Source: Cochliopodium minus (lineage: Eukaryota; Discosea; Himatismenida; Cochliopodiidae). From it: a stretch of DNA of 50,237 nt. Positions 19,032-27,866 of the stretch are shown here, piece after piece; position 1 is the first letter of the stretch; every line of letters starts with the position of its first letter. The translations under genes were made by a program, and so were the position numbers. A model generated the notes under the pieces. That model was given only the letters and a program-made list of their open reading frames with translations. It had not been told where the DNA came from and searched no databases. The stretch covers positions 1 through 50,237 of the forward strand of contig JAMYWO010000105.1 of the NCBI GenBank assembly GCA_024220525.1, in the 5' to 3' direction.

Positions 19032-19352
19032 ATGTCATATACAGGTATTGTTCAAGTAACAAATGAATTGAGAAAGAGGGAAGAAAAAACAGAATCTTCT
19101 TTAGAAAAGGCAGTATCTTCTTTTAAAAAAGAGAATGAAAACATGATACATGTATCAGAAAATTTATTTGGAAAGAAAGAAATTGATGGAATTCACAGAG
19201 ACAGTTTGATCCAAAGAATTGAAGATAAATACATGGGAGAAGGATTGAAAAATGAAATGGATTCCAATTTCGTACATAGAAAACAACAAAACTTTTATGA
19301 AAATGATAAAACTGAAAGTATCTTGCAAAACAAATTTGATCTGACTAAATAA
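19032..19352 (+). CDS. Small charged protein, 106 aa
   Basis: Single exon starting MSYTGIVQVTNELRKREEKT. The composition is Glu/Lys-rich and helical, with FGKKEIDGIHRDSLIQRIED in the middle and a DLTK end. No known domain; array member by position and composition. Confidence 0.6.
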   Translation: MSYTGIVQVTNELRKREEKTESSLEKAVSSFKKENENMIHVSENLFGKKEIDGIHRDSLIQRIEDKYMGEGLKNEMDSNFVHRKQQNFYENDKTESILQNKFDLTK

Positions 19353-19449
19353 CTAAAGAATTAAATTTTTTTTTGCTGAATTTATGTTTAAAAATCATTT
19401 TTAAAATCAAAAAATTAAAAAAAAATTAAAAATAACAAAAGAAAACAAA

Positions 19450-20084
19450 ATGTCAGAAAAAAAAGAAGGGTTTAATCTATCAAAAAGATCTTTTCTCTGT
19501 AATTAAGTTTAATATTATGTTTTAGTTTTTTCACAAAAGTTGCAGATAAATTTAAAAATATGTTTGGAAATGAAAAAGAAGGAAAAAGCGGGGACACTGC
19601 AAACCCACACAATGAGAAAGGTGAAGTGTTGGGTGAAAGGGAAAAAAAAGAGTTTGTGGAGAATCTCCAAACACATTCTGCTTATGAGAACAATACCAAT
19701 GATTACAACAATCAAAAACAAGGTAAAAATAAAGTTAATTTCCAAATTTGTTTTTTTTAATAAATTGTTTACTGAAATAATTTTAAATAAATTTAAAATA
19801 TTTATTCTTTAAAAAGGAGTTTGGGGTGTTGACAATCGCCCAAATCTTAACAATTATGATCTATATACGAGTAACCAACAAGGTGGATTTGGAGGAATTA
19901 TAGATGATTCATCTCAGCATCATACAAATGATTTCAATTTTCACAATATAGGTAAAAGATTTAACTATTCTCTGAAAATTTTTTTCATTTTATTTTAAAT
20001 CATCAAAAAGGATGGAGCAAAAATGATAATAGTGGCACTGGTTTTGATTCTATTACTTTCAATGATGAAAAAAAGTCTTCTTGA
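19450..20084 (+). CDS. MSEK protein with QQGGFGG tail, 141 aa, four exons
   Basis: Exons 19450-19469, 19526-19722, 19817-19951 and 20011-20084, all phase-consistent. The product begins MSEKKEG, then FFTKVADKFKNMFGNEKEG, comparable to GFWNQFED of the 17827 gene. Later it has NLNNYDLYTSNQQGGFGGII and ends FDSITFNDEKKSS. The 20-nt first exon is typical of the sub-family. Hydrophilic, unknown function. Confidence 0.65.
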
Positions 20085-20141
20085 ACTATATCAAAAAAAA
20101 AAAAAAAAGGAAAATTCTAATTAAAAAAAAAAAAAAAAAAA

Positions 20142-21001
20142 ATGAGGAAAAAAGTAAAAAAATTTTTTACAATTAAAAAGAGAAAAGAAAAAGAAGGAAA
20201 AAATGAAAATGAAAGTGATAAAAAAATAAAAAAAGAAGAAACAAAAGTTAATTTCGAATATCCTAAATTTGAGGATGATCTTGAAGATAAAGAAGATGAT
20301 TTTTGGAATGTAAAAAAAATTGAAGAAAAACCAGTTGTATCTGAAGAAAAAATGAAAACATCACCCATAAATAAAGAAAATACAGTTCCCTTCCAAAAAG
20401 ATGATGTTGAAAAGAAGAAATCAAATGAATCACAATTAAAGGAAGAATCTGTATCTTGTACGAATGTGGATCCCTACCTTACTAAAATTAAAGAAAGGAT
20501 TGATACAAATAAACAAAGTAAAATTTTTTCAATATTTCGGTTAAATTTATTTTATTTAATTTATTTAATCAAAATAAAAAAAAAGCCGAAATTAAATTTT
20601 TAATTTCTTTTTTTTCTTTTTTTTTATTTTTTTTATTTTAATTACCAGAAGAACAATCTATTTATCTGAATAAAGAATTTACTGAAAAACCACCCGTATT
20701 AAATCAAGTTCCTAAATCAAATCTACCTCCAAATTTCGAATATCAAATTAATCAACAGTATCCTTTATCAACATATCATACCATAAATGGACCTCCACAA
20801 GGATATGAAACATTCAATAATAATTTTGGATCATATAATACTATTAATGGACCTCCCAAAGGATATCCAAATCCAAATGCAAATCCTCAAGAATTTCAAC
20901 GACAAAAAAAACAACGCACTCCCAATCCATTTTATTTGGAATTTCACAAATATGGAACACTAAATTTCCCAACAAATAATAATAGTCTTAATACAAATTA
21001 A
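20142..21001 (+). CDS. Hydrophilic protein with TINGPPxGY repeat, 242 aa, two exons
   Basis: Exons 20142-20517 and 20649-21001. The N-terminus is very basic (MRKKVKKFFTIKKRKEKEGK), resembling the basic element of the leader family. A Glu/Lys/Asp-rich middle follows. Exon 2 is Asn/Pro/Tyr-rich with TINGPPQGYETFNNNFGSYN immediately followed by TINGPPKGYPNPN, and ends FYLEFHKYGTLNFP then Asn-rich residues. The 3' part of exon 2 is duplicated at 24550-24783 as a broken copy. Unknown function. Confidence 0.68.
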
Positions 21002-21446
21002 AAAAATTATTTAAAAAAAATACCTTTGTTTCGTTTGATTCAAATCCTATATGTATCCTCAAATTAAAAGTTAATAAATTAAAATCAAATTAAAAGAAAA
21101 TAAAAAAAAAATATTTAAATGAGCCAAAAAAAACATCAAGAAAATACACTAGCTTCATTCAAGGGAACCAAAGAATTTTTCAAACACTTTGGAGAGACAC
21201 AGTACGAGAAAAAAATTCCAGAAACTTCTTTCAAAAAAAAGATTGATTTTTTTGATCATCTTGGAGAAACAAATAAAGATCAAGCTCAAAATAAAAAAAA
21301 TAAAGACGAAAAGAGAGTACCTTCCGAAATATTGAGCACAGGAAAATTTAATCAATTTTCAAATAAAAATTTGGGAATGAATGTCTTCAAAGTGATATGC
21401 AAAGTGGAAATACAAATGTTCCTTTAGATGCTCTTTATGATGAAAT
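20761..21446 (+). repeat. Segmental duplication, copy 1
   Basis: This segment (3' end of the 20142 gene, spacer and most of the 21119 gene) is nearly identical to 24550-25224, about 3.78 kb downstream. The 2OG-oxygenase-like gene lies between the copies. Confidence 0.8.
21119..21427 (+). CDS. FFxHxxET protein, 102 aa as read; C-terminus frameshifted
   Basis: Starts MSQKKHQENTLASFKGTKEF. It has two FFxHxxET motifs (EFFKHFGETQ and DFFDHLGETN) about 30 residues apart, shared with the gene at 24894 and, once, with the one at 11079. Compared with 24894, one base is missing near 21364 (AATAAAAATTT against AATCAAAAATTT), so the reading frame leaves the family sequence after NQFSN. The homologous codons continue in another frame through 21446 and beyond. 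Either a recent loss-of-function indel or a homopolymer error. Confidence 0.6.
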   Translation: MSQKKHQENTLASFKGTKEFFKHFGETQYEKKIPETSFKKKIDFFDHLGETNKDQAQNKKNKDEKRVPSEILSTGKFNQFSNKNLGMNVFKVICKVEIQMFL

Positions 21447-21664
21447 TTTGGGAATGGAGAATAAAGTGTTGGAAACTAACAAAATAGATAAAAAAAAGAA
21501 AAGTCTTTTTTTAAATTTTATTAAATTAGAAAGTTTATTCAAAAAAAAGATATAGATCAAAATTTTGTTTTGAATAATACATATATCCTGTTTCTAAATT
21601 AATATATTTTTTTTTTTATTTCATGAAAATTATATAAAAAAAATTGTTTGTGATATCTTGCTCG

Positions 21665-24010
21665 ATGGATAAATTGAAAGAAGAATTTCATGATTTGATC
21701 TATAATGGGAATGCCTTGATTGAGAATTGCTTATCAGATAGATTCTTTAAATATCTTGGAATAGATATTGAGGATTATGGTCATTTCCCACTTCCCTTCT
21801 CATTCAATCAAAAGAATGAAAATAATGATAGATCAAAATTGATGGAATTTCTCAAAAATAATGAAGATGAAGATGATGATGAAGAAAATGAGAAAATAAT
21901 AAGAATCAATCCAAATATAGTGACCCTGAATGAAGAATGGGATGAATATATGTCCAGATTGATGGATGAGATTTCCCAGAAATTTGGATATAAAAACATA
22001 AAAGTGGAATATGTGTTTTCTTCACTATTGATATTCCAGCAAAATGAAAAAAAGACAGTGTTGACAGAAAAGACAGATGGGAGAGTGTTTGCAAAGATGA
22101 TAGTTGGATTGCCATCTCAATACGAAGGAGGAAGAGTGAGAATCAAGAGAATCAAAAACAAAGGAGATCTCGAAGAAAAAGAGATCAGAAAATTTTATCA
22201 GGATTTTGTTTATTTTGCTTATCACATTGGAAGTGAAGTTACTATAGATCCAATCACTTCAGGAGAAAGACTATTTTTGGAATATTCAGTATGTTTGAAA
22301 AAAAATGACAAAGAGATGATAATGGACAAAATGGAAGACAAAACAATTGAGAGATTCTTTCAAGCATTGTACGACGAACAAAAAGTTTCGTTTCTGCTTT
22401 TTCCTTTGAACAATATAGCCAAAGATAATCAAGTTAAACACAAAGATGACATTGAACTGGTTGGTTGTTTGGAAAATATATCAAAACTTCCACTGGTGAA
22501 TTGTGAGTTGTTGTTGACTACTGTCTTCAAAACTGTTACTGAATACAGATCAGAGAAATCCAAAGAATATTTACTCGATGGAATGTGTTATGTGGGTGAT
22601 GATAACAATCACAATTATAGTTCTTGTAAAAGAGATTTGACGATGGAAAACTTTTTGATAAATTGCATGAATTGGAAATATGACGAAATTAGCTCTAATA
22701 GTGATGATGATAATGATGATGATACCAAAACATACTACCAATCTTGCTTGGTCATCATCCCTCAAAGATTGGAATTCATGGACAATATTTCGAGTGTTTT
22801 TTCAGATACTTTTGAAGAATTCGTCAAGAATCATCACAATTTTGATTGGCAATCAAATGAACATCATTTCTATCCAGGCCAGACAAAAAACAAAATATTG
22901 ACGATGATATTGTGTATCAAAACTCTTGAAAAGACATCAAAAATGATTTTTCCCAAATATCTCAAATTCGATCTCATTCGAAGAGTGAAATTTCCCCATT
23001 ACTCTATTTCTCAAATCATTAACAATATGCCAATTAACAAAAAACATATCGAAGAATACAATCTTCTGTTCGATTTGCTTTTGAAAGATGATCAACTTCC
23101 ATCTTTGAATTGTTTGTTTGAGAGGTTGGGAGATACAAGTATTTTTAAGCTTTTGTTTGAAAAATGCCTCGACTTGCTTTACATTTACAAATGGGAAAAT
23201 ATGGACTTGATTGTTGGTTGTTTGTTCAAATACATCAACAAAAACATTCGTCAAAAAACTATGGACAAATTGGAAAAATTGATAAATGATTTTGGAGAGG
23301 AGAAAATTGCTCCAAAAATGCTCGAATTTTATCAAGAAGATGAAAATAAATATTTGTTGAAAAACTCTGTTTTTGAAAAGTATCTGTCTAATTTTGAAAG
23401 AGAAATGAACAGTATTTCGTTTGTTTCACAAAATGTAAATTTTGAAGTGATTTTTCGTTATTTGATCAAATATTCTCCATTTGAAGTGATCGACAAAATA
23501 ATTGACAATTACATTGAACAAAACCAAAAAAAAGAAATTTCTCCATTCCATTTTTTACCTTTTTTGAAAAATATTCCCAAAGAAAAACTCATAAATAGTG
23601 CCTTTTCGAAACTCTTCAATTTCCAAATGAAAAAATTAGAAAAAGAAATTGATCATTTCACAAAAAAAAAAAATGATTGTTGGAATTGGAGTTTTTTGGA
23701 CAATCTTCTCTCACAAAATCAACAAGTAACTATTTTAGACTTTGAAAAAAAAAATTTGTATCATCACGATGAGATAAAAGTTGAGATGATATCCAAAGAT
23801 AAATACAAAGTCATCAAATCAAGTGAATTCAAAAATAAATTGGAAAATGAAATTGACAATAAATTGGAGTTGTTGAAAGAATGGCTCGAACATACAAAAC
23901 AATCCTTTCAATCATTTTTTGGAAAAAGAAATTTGGATGAAGAAGTTCAAATCAATGAAAACCCAAACAATACAAAAAAACCAAAAATTTCAAAAAATGA
24001 ACAAAAATGA
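21665..24010 (+). CDS. 2OG-Fe(II)-oxygenase-like protein, ligands apparently lost, 781 aa
   Basis: Single exon. ATG at 21665 (MDKLKEEFHDL) is the first in frame. Residues about 114-212 follow the prolyl-4-hydroxylase-like 2OG-oxygenase fold as found in long fungal and amoebal proteins. The landmarks are LLIF, then VFAKMIVGLPSQYEGGRVRI, and finally SEVTIDPITSGERLFLEYSV. In active members the first block carries an HxD ahead of TEK and the later block has HEV before the TSG-Arg segment. Here the corresponding residues are TVLTEK and SEV, so the HxD and distal His are absent while the 2OG-binding Arg (in SGERL) remains. The remaining ~570 residues are helical and unrecognised, ending in a basic tail. 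A regulatory or pseudoenzyme role is inferred. It is the only enzyme-like gene within the hydrophilic array. Confidence 0.72.
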   Translation: MDKLKEEFHDLIYNGNALIENCLSDRFFKYLGIDIEDYGHFPLPFSFNQKNENNDRSKLMEFLKNNEDEDDDEENEKIIRINPNIVTLNEEWDEYMSRLMDEISQKFGYKNIKVEYVFSSLLIFQQNEKKTVLTEKTDGRVFAKMIVGLPSQYEGGRVRIKRIKNKGDLEEKEIRKFYQDFVYFAYHIGSEVTIDPITSGERLFLEYSVCLKKNDKEMIMDKMEDKTIERFFQALYDEQKVSFLLFPLNNIAKDNQVKHKDDIELVGCLENISKLPLVNCELLLTTVFKTVTEYRSEKSKEYLLDGMCYVGDDNNHNYSSCKRDLTMENFLINCMNWKYDEISSNSDDDNDDDTKTYYQSCLVIIPQRLEFMDNISSVFSDTFEEFVKNHHNFDWQSNEHHFYPGQTKNKILTMILCIKTLEKTSKMIFPKYLKFDLIRRVKFPHYSISQIINNMPINKKHIEEYNLLFDLLLKDDQLPSLNCLFERLGDTSIFKLLFEKCLDLLYIYKWENMDLIVGCLFKYINKNIRQKTMDKLEKLINDFGEEKIAPKMLEFYQEDENKYLLKNSVFEKYLSNFEREMNSISFVSQNVNFEVIFRYLIKYSPFEVIDKIIDNYIEQNQKKEISPFHFLPFLKNIPKEKLINSAFSKLFNFQMKKLEKEIDHFTKKKNDCWNWSFLDNLLSQNQQVTILDFEKKNLYHHDEIKVEMISKDKYKVIKSSEFKNKLENEIDNKLELLKEWLEHTKQSFQSFFGKRNLDEEVQINENPNNTKKPKISKNEQK

Positions 24011-24164
24011 TTTTCAATAATCATAACAACTCTCTTTTCTTAACTAAAATTTTAAATTAAAAAATACTTCTATTTTAACAATTTTGATTTTAAATTTTAT
24101 TCATTTTTAATTTAAAAAAATAAATATTATTTACATATTGATTCTTTTTTTCAGGTTTTCTATT

Positions 24165-24260
24165 TTAAATACTACTTTCATCACCAGTTCCTTTGGTTGA
24201 AGTTATGTTTTTTTTGGGTATTTCTAATGTTGGACTCTTCTCGATGGTGTTGAATTCTCT
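24165..24260 (-). pseudogene. Possible exon relic, minus strand
   Basis: After an AAAAAG acceptor-like site, the minus strand reads a hydrophilic peptide (EFNTIEKSPTLEIPKKNITS and about 10 more residues) to a stop codon. Farther upstream on the same strand is STRPLDGRIKDKLDFKKG. No intact gene can be assembled; probably a decayed array member. Confidence 0.25.
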
Positions 24261-24549
24261 TTTTTTTTTTCTTAAATAAAATTAATATTTTGTTCTTTAA
24301 AACCATATTCAAAAGTGCCCCAACAAGATTTATGTACAAAAACCATCTTATAATCAAAGTTTTAGTTTCTCAACCTTCTTAATGAAATTATTTTAATAAA
24401 AATAATTACTCGATCGACATGTATCACATCATTCTTTTAATTTGATAATTACTTTCATCCTTTTTTGAAATCTAATTTGTCTTTTATTCTTCCATCTAAT
24501 GGTCTTGTAGAATTATTGTTTTTCGGAAGAGATTTTCCACAAATTGGAA

Positions 24550-24783
24550 TCCTTTAACAACATTTCAAACCATAAATGGACCTCCACAAGGATATGAAAC
24601 ATTCAATAATAATTTTGGATCATATAATACTATTAATGGACCTCCCAAAGGATATCCAAATCCAAATACTCAAGAATCTCAACTACAAAAAAACAACGCA
24701 CCCCAAATCCATTTTATTTGGAATTTCACAAATATGAAACACTTAATTTCCCAATAAATAATAATAGTCTTAATACAAATTAA
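24550..24783 (+). pseudogene. Broken 3' copy of the 20142 gene
   Basis: Repeats the last ~230 bp of the 20142 coding region, including both TINGPP[QK]GY units. It lacks everything upstream, lacks two codons and has a one-base deletion in the A-run before CAACGCAC, which breaks the FYLEFHKY frame. It is the upstream part of duplication copy 2. Confidence 0.75.
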
Positions 24784-25224
24784 AAAAATTGTTAAAAATA
24801 ATACCTTTGTTTCGTTTGATTTAAATCCTAATATATCCTCAAATTAAAAGTTAATAAATTAAAATCAAATTAAAAGAAAATAAAAAATATTAAATGAGCC
24901 AAAAAAAACATCAAGAAAATTCACCAGCTTCATTCAAGGGAACCAAAGAATTTTTCAAACACTTTGGAGAAACACAGTGCGAGAAAAAAATTCCAGAAAC
25001 TTCTTTCAAAAAAAAGATTGATTTTTTTGATCATCTTGGAGAAACAAATAAAGAACAACCTCAAAATAAAAAAAACATAGATGAAAAGAGAGTACCTTCT
25101 GAAAATTTGAGCACACGAAAATTTAATCAATTTTCAAATCAAAAATTTGGGAATGAAGAAAGTCTTCAAAGTGATATGCAAAGTGGAAATACAAATGTTC
25201 CTTTAGATGCTCTTTTTGATGAAA
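24550..25224 (+). repeat. Segmental duplication, copy 2
   Basis: Pairs with 20761-21446 with small indels. It holds the broken 3' end of the 20142 gene and the intact second copy of the FFxHxxET gene. Confidence 0.8.
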
Positions 25225-25241
25225 ATCAAAATAAAACTTAA
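24894..25241 (+). CDS. FFxHxxET protein, 115 aa, intact copy
   Basis: Starts MSQKKHQENSPASFKGTKEF with EFFKHFGETQ and DFFDHLGETN, then a Lys/Asn linker and SLQSDMQSGNTNVPLDALFD near the end. The C-terminal NTNVPLDAL segment is present but out of frame in the 21119 copy. Soluble, unknown function. Confidence 0.72.
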   Translation: MSQKKHQENSPASFKGTKEFFKHFGETQCEKKIPETSFKKKIDFFDHLGETNKEQPQNKKNIDEKRVPSENLSTRKFNQFSNQKFGNEESLQSDMQSGNTNVPLDALFDENQNKT

Positions 25242-25350
25242 TGCAAGGAATAATAATCCTGAAAAAAAGAATTAAAATTTATTAAATAAAAATTAAAAAA
25301 AAAAAATAAAATTAAAATTTAAACAGAAAGAATATAAAGAAAAACTATAA

Positions 25351-25551
25351 ATGTCTCAAAATTTTAACCACGATAAAGATATGTTGTTATTACGTAAAAT
25401 GGAGAGGGAGTTTCTTGACAATAGAAGAGCAAGACATTGGATTAAAAAGGATCCTAAATTCGTCAAGGTGGATACAACTGAAGTTTCTCCTTTTGATTAC
25501 AATTGCAAAACGAATGAAAAAAGAAATAATATCAATACTTTAAACCACTAA
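25351..25551 (+). CDS. Small basic protein, 66 aa
   Basis: MSQNFNHDKDMLLLRKMERE at the start, then FLDNRRARHWIKKDPKFVKV, and DTTEVSPFDYNCKTNEKR near the end. Single exon; no paralogue recognised beyond the MSQ start. Confidence 0.6.
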   Translation: MSQNFNHDKDMLLLRKMEREFLDNRRARHWIKKDPKFVKVDTTEVSPFDYNCKTNEKRNNINTLNH

Positions 25552-25729
25552 TAAAAAAAATCAGGATTTTTATTGAAAATTAAAATTTAGCCAGAAATTT
25601 TTTTTGTATTTCATTAATTTTGCTTATTTTCATAATTTAATTTTTTTATTAATTTCGGAGAAATAAAAATTAAAATTGAAAAAATCATTTTGAAAAAAAA
25701 TTAATTTGCCAAAAAAAAAGTTTAAAGAA

Positions 25730-25960
25730 ATGAGCTTCAAAGCATCTAAAAATGATAATTTGATTACTGACAAGACTGACCCGAATGATACTATTTTCCA
25801 CCAAAATGAAAGTGGAGAAACTCTTCTTGAAAAAGATGAAAAGGTGAAACCTGAGTTTGATGATGATATACCATCGAGTGTCACAGATCTCAATGAGGTT
25901 CCCATTTCAAACAAAGTGATTGAAGCGAAAGAAGAAATGTTGGACAAAATGAATAAATAA
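25730..25960 (+). CDS. Small acidic MSFK protein, 76 aa
   Basis: ATG at 25730 begins MSFKASKNDNLITDKTDPND. The product is acidic with PEFDDDIPSSVTDLNEVPIS; the DLNEVPIS part recalls DFNDVPLR of the 26894 gene and DFGDIPVF of the 26446 gene. Member of the MSF sub-family, unknown function. Confidence 0.62.
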   Translation: MSFKASKNDNLITDKTDPNDTIFHQNESGETLLEKDEKVKPEFDDDIPSSVTDLNEVPISNKVIEAKEEMLDKMNK

Positions 25961-26066
25961 TATTTGTTTTATTAAATAAATTTAAAAGCTGATAAATAAA
26001 ATAATAAAAATTATTTGACAAAAAATAAAAAATAACAAACAAATAATTACAAAATTAAAATTTAAA

Positions 26067-26327
26067 ATGAGTTTTAAACACTTACCTGAGAATGAAGGAG
26101 AAATTTTTGAAAAGAAAATTCCAATTGATCCACAGCTATCAACAGAGATGAGCCCATGGGAAAGCAATCTCAATGAAATGAAAGACAACATCTTTGAACA
26201 AAAAGAAAGGATCAAAAAATCTGGAAATGAGAAGCCTTTAGAAGAAAATTTTATCGATCCACAAAACAAATATTTGAACATTAATGATAAACAAAAAATA
26301 GAAGAAACAGATTGTGATCTTAATTGA
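26067..26327 (+). CDS. Small hydrophilic MSFK protein, 86 aa
   Basis: MSFKHLPENEGEIFEKKIPI at the start; IDPQLSTEMSPWESNLNEMK follows, and the IDPQ and SPWxxN pattern matches IDPKDINPWN of the 26446 gene. Single exon. MSF sub-family, function unknown. Confidence 0.62.
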   Translation: MSFKHLPENEGEIFEKKIPIDPQLSTEMSPWESNLNEMKDNIFEQKERIKKSGNEKPLEENFIDPQNKYLNINDKQKIEETDCDLN

Positions 26328-26445
26328 AGAATAAAAATTAAATAATAAAAGTGAATTTTCGTTTTTATAATTTAATTGATGTGGAAATAAAAAAAGCATA
26401 AATGATAAATAAAATATAAAAAATCAAATCAAATACAATTACACA

Positions 26446-26745
26446 ATGAGTTTTAAGAATCCTTTAGATGATAGAACATATGATGTGAAAGATACACGCA
26501 AATCAAAAGATCACACAAATCAGCCGATTGATCCAAAAGATATAAACCCTTGGAACTTTAGAAATCCAAAAGAGGATATCTTCTATCCAAGAGATGCTTT
26601 GGACATCAGACACGATAATCCAGAAGGTAGAGATTACAAGCCAAGGGATAATGATCTTAATCCTATTGATGGATCTTTTGATGGAAAACCACATTATCTT
26701 CCAAATGATTTCGGTGATATACCTGTGTTTCAAAACAAAAAATGA
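26446..26745 (+). CDS. Small hydrophilic MSFKNP protein, 99 aa
   Basis: Starts MSFKNPLDDRTYDVKDT. It shares with the next gene the order YDVKDT or CDVKDT, PIDPKDINP, PKEDIFYPRDALD, HDNPEG and a DFGDIP end. The DIFYPRDALD core is matched by KFFHPKEFVET in the 27642 gene. A tandem family of probably disordered Asp/Pro-rich proteins. Confidence 0.68.
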   Translation: MSFKNPLDDRTYDVKDTRKSKDHTNQPIDPKDINPWNFRNPKEDIFYPRDALDIRHDNPEGRDYKPRDNDLNPIDGSFDGKPHYLPNDFGDIPVFQNKK

Positions 26746-26893
26746 TTAAAAAAAAAAATTTATTCTCTTAAAACTTAATAAAAAGCCTAATTTGCGTTAA
26801 CAAGTTATCTTGGCAAAAATTTATAAAATTTGAAGAAAAATTAAAATCAAAAAAAAAAAATAAAAAAAGATTCAAACAAAAAAAAATTAAGTA

Positions 26894-27235
26894 ATGAGTT
26901 TTAAAAATTCTGTAGAAGATAGATGTTGTGATGTCAAAGATACTCATCAATCAAATGATCACAAAAACAAGCCGATCAATCCAAAAGAAATTAATCCTCA
27001 CAACAAAACTCAACCCAAAGAAGATATTTTCCATCCAAGAGATGCATTAGATACCAAACATGAAAACCCAGAAGGGAAAAATTATAAGCCGAACAACAAA
27101 GATCAAAGTCCCACTGAGAATAAAAGTATCTCTCCTCATGAAATTCCCACTGATTTCAATGACGTACCACTTAGAGAAAATAAAGATGATTTTGGAGCTT
27201 TAGGAGGAAATGTTTTGGCTAATGATCAAATTTAA
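26894..27235 (+). CDS. Small hydrophilic MSFKN protein, 113 aa
   Basis: Clear tandem paralogue of the 26446 gene: MSFKNSVEDRCCDVKDTHQS, NPKEINPHN, PKEDIFHPRDALDTKHENPE and DFNDVPLRENKD. It has an extra Gly/Ala-containing C-terminus (FGALGGNVLANDQI). Function unknown. Confidence 0.68.
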   Translation: MSFKNSVEDRCCDVKDTHQSNDHKNKPINPKEINPHNKTQPKEDIFHPRDALDTKHENPEGKNYKPNNKDQSPTENKSISPHEIPTDFNDVPLRENKDDFGALGGNVLANDQI

Positions 27236-27323
27236 ATTTGCATAAAAAAAAAAAATCAAAAAATAAAAAAAAATTAACACCAAATATTGATTTTAAAATA
27301 ATTAAAAAAAAAAAAACAAATTT

Positions 27324-27518
27324 ATGTCCCAAATTGATACTGATAATAACAATCTAATTGAGACAACTCCAAAACAAAAAAAAGAAGATCAAAATTTGAT
27401 GGATGAAGAAAAAGAATGGAAGAGAATGAGCATTATCTCCTCTGACAAAGTAATCCAAAGGGAAAAATTTTATCATCTGAAAAAAACGGAATTAAAAAAT
27501 AAAGAAAACAAAAAATAA
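27324..27518 (+). CDS. Small charged MSQ protein, 64 aa
   Basis: MSQIDTDNNNLIETTPKQKK then a Glu/Lys-rich helical stretch (MDEEKEWKRMSIISSDKVIQ) and a basic end. Single exon; unknown function. Confidence 0.58.
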   Translation: MSQIDTDNNNLIETTPKQKKEDQNLMDEEKEWKRMSIISSDKVIQREKFYHLKKTELKNKENKK

Positions 27519-27641
27519 TTTTTAAAAAAAAATTTTCAGCTAAAAAGTTTTAATTTTTTTACCGAAAAAAGTTCACAAAATAAATTTTTTTAATTATTTT
27601 TGAAAATTAAAAAATAAAAATTTAATAAAAAAAATTACAAA

Positions 27642-27866
27642 ATGTCCCAAAGAAATGAAAGTAGTCATACAGACAAATATGTTTATAAAAATTCAAAAGT
27701 AGAACAAGGTGTGAGAGAGTCTGTTCAGAACAGCACAAACAGAGAATCCAACTTGCAAGAGCCTCACCACCAAGTAGTAGATCCTCAAAATATTCCTTCT
27801 TATAATGACAAACAAAAGGACAAATTTTTTCATCCAAAAGAATTTGTGGAAACAAAAGACAAATAA
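27642..27866 (+). CDS. Small hydrophilic MSQ protein, 74 aa
   Basis: MSQRNESSHTDKYVYKNSKV at the start; VDPQNIPSYNDKQKDKFFHP and KEFVETKDK at the end resemble the PKEDIFHPRDALDTK segment of the MSFK genes. Last recognisable member of the array. Confidence 0.62.
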   Translation: MSQRNESSHTDKYVYKNSKVEQGVRESVQNSTNRESNLQEPHHQVVDPQNIPSYNDKQKDKFFHPKEFVETKDK

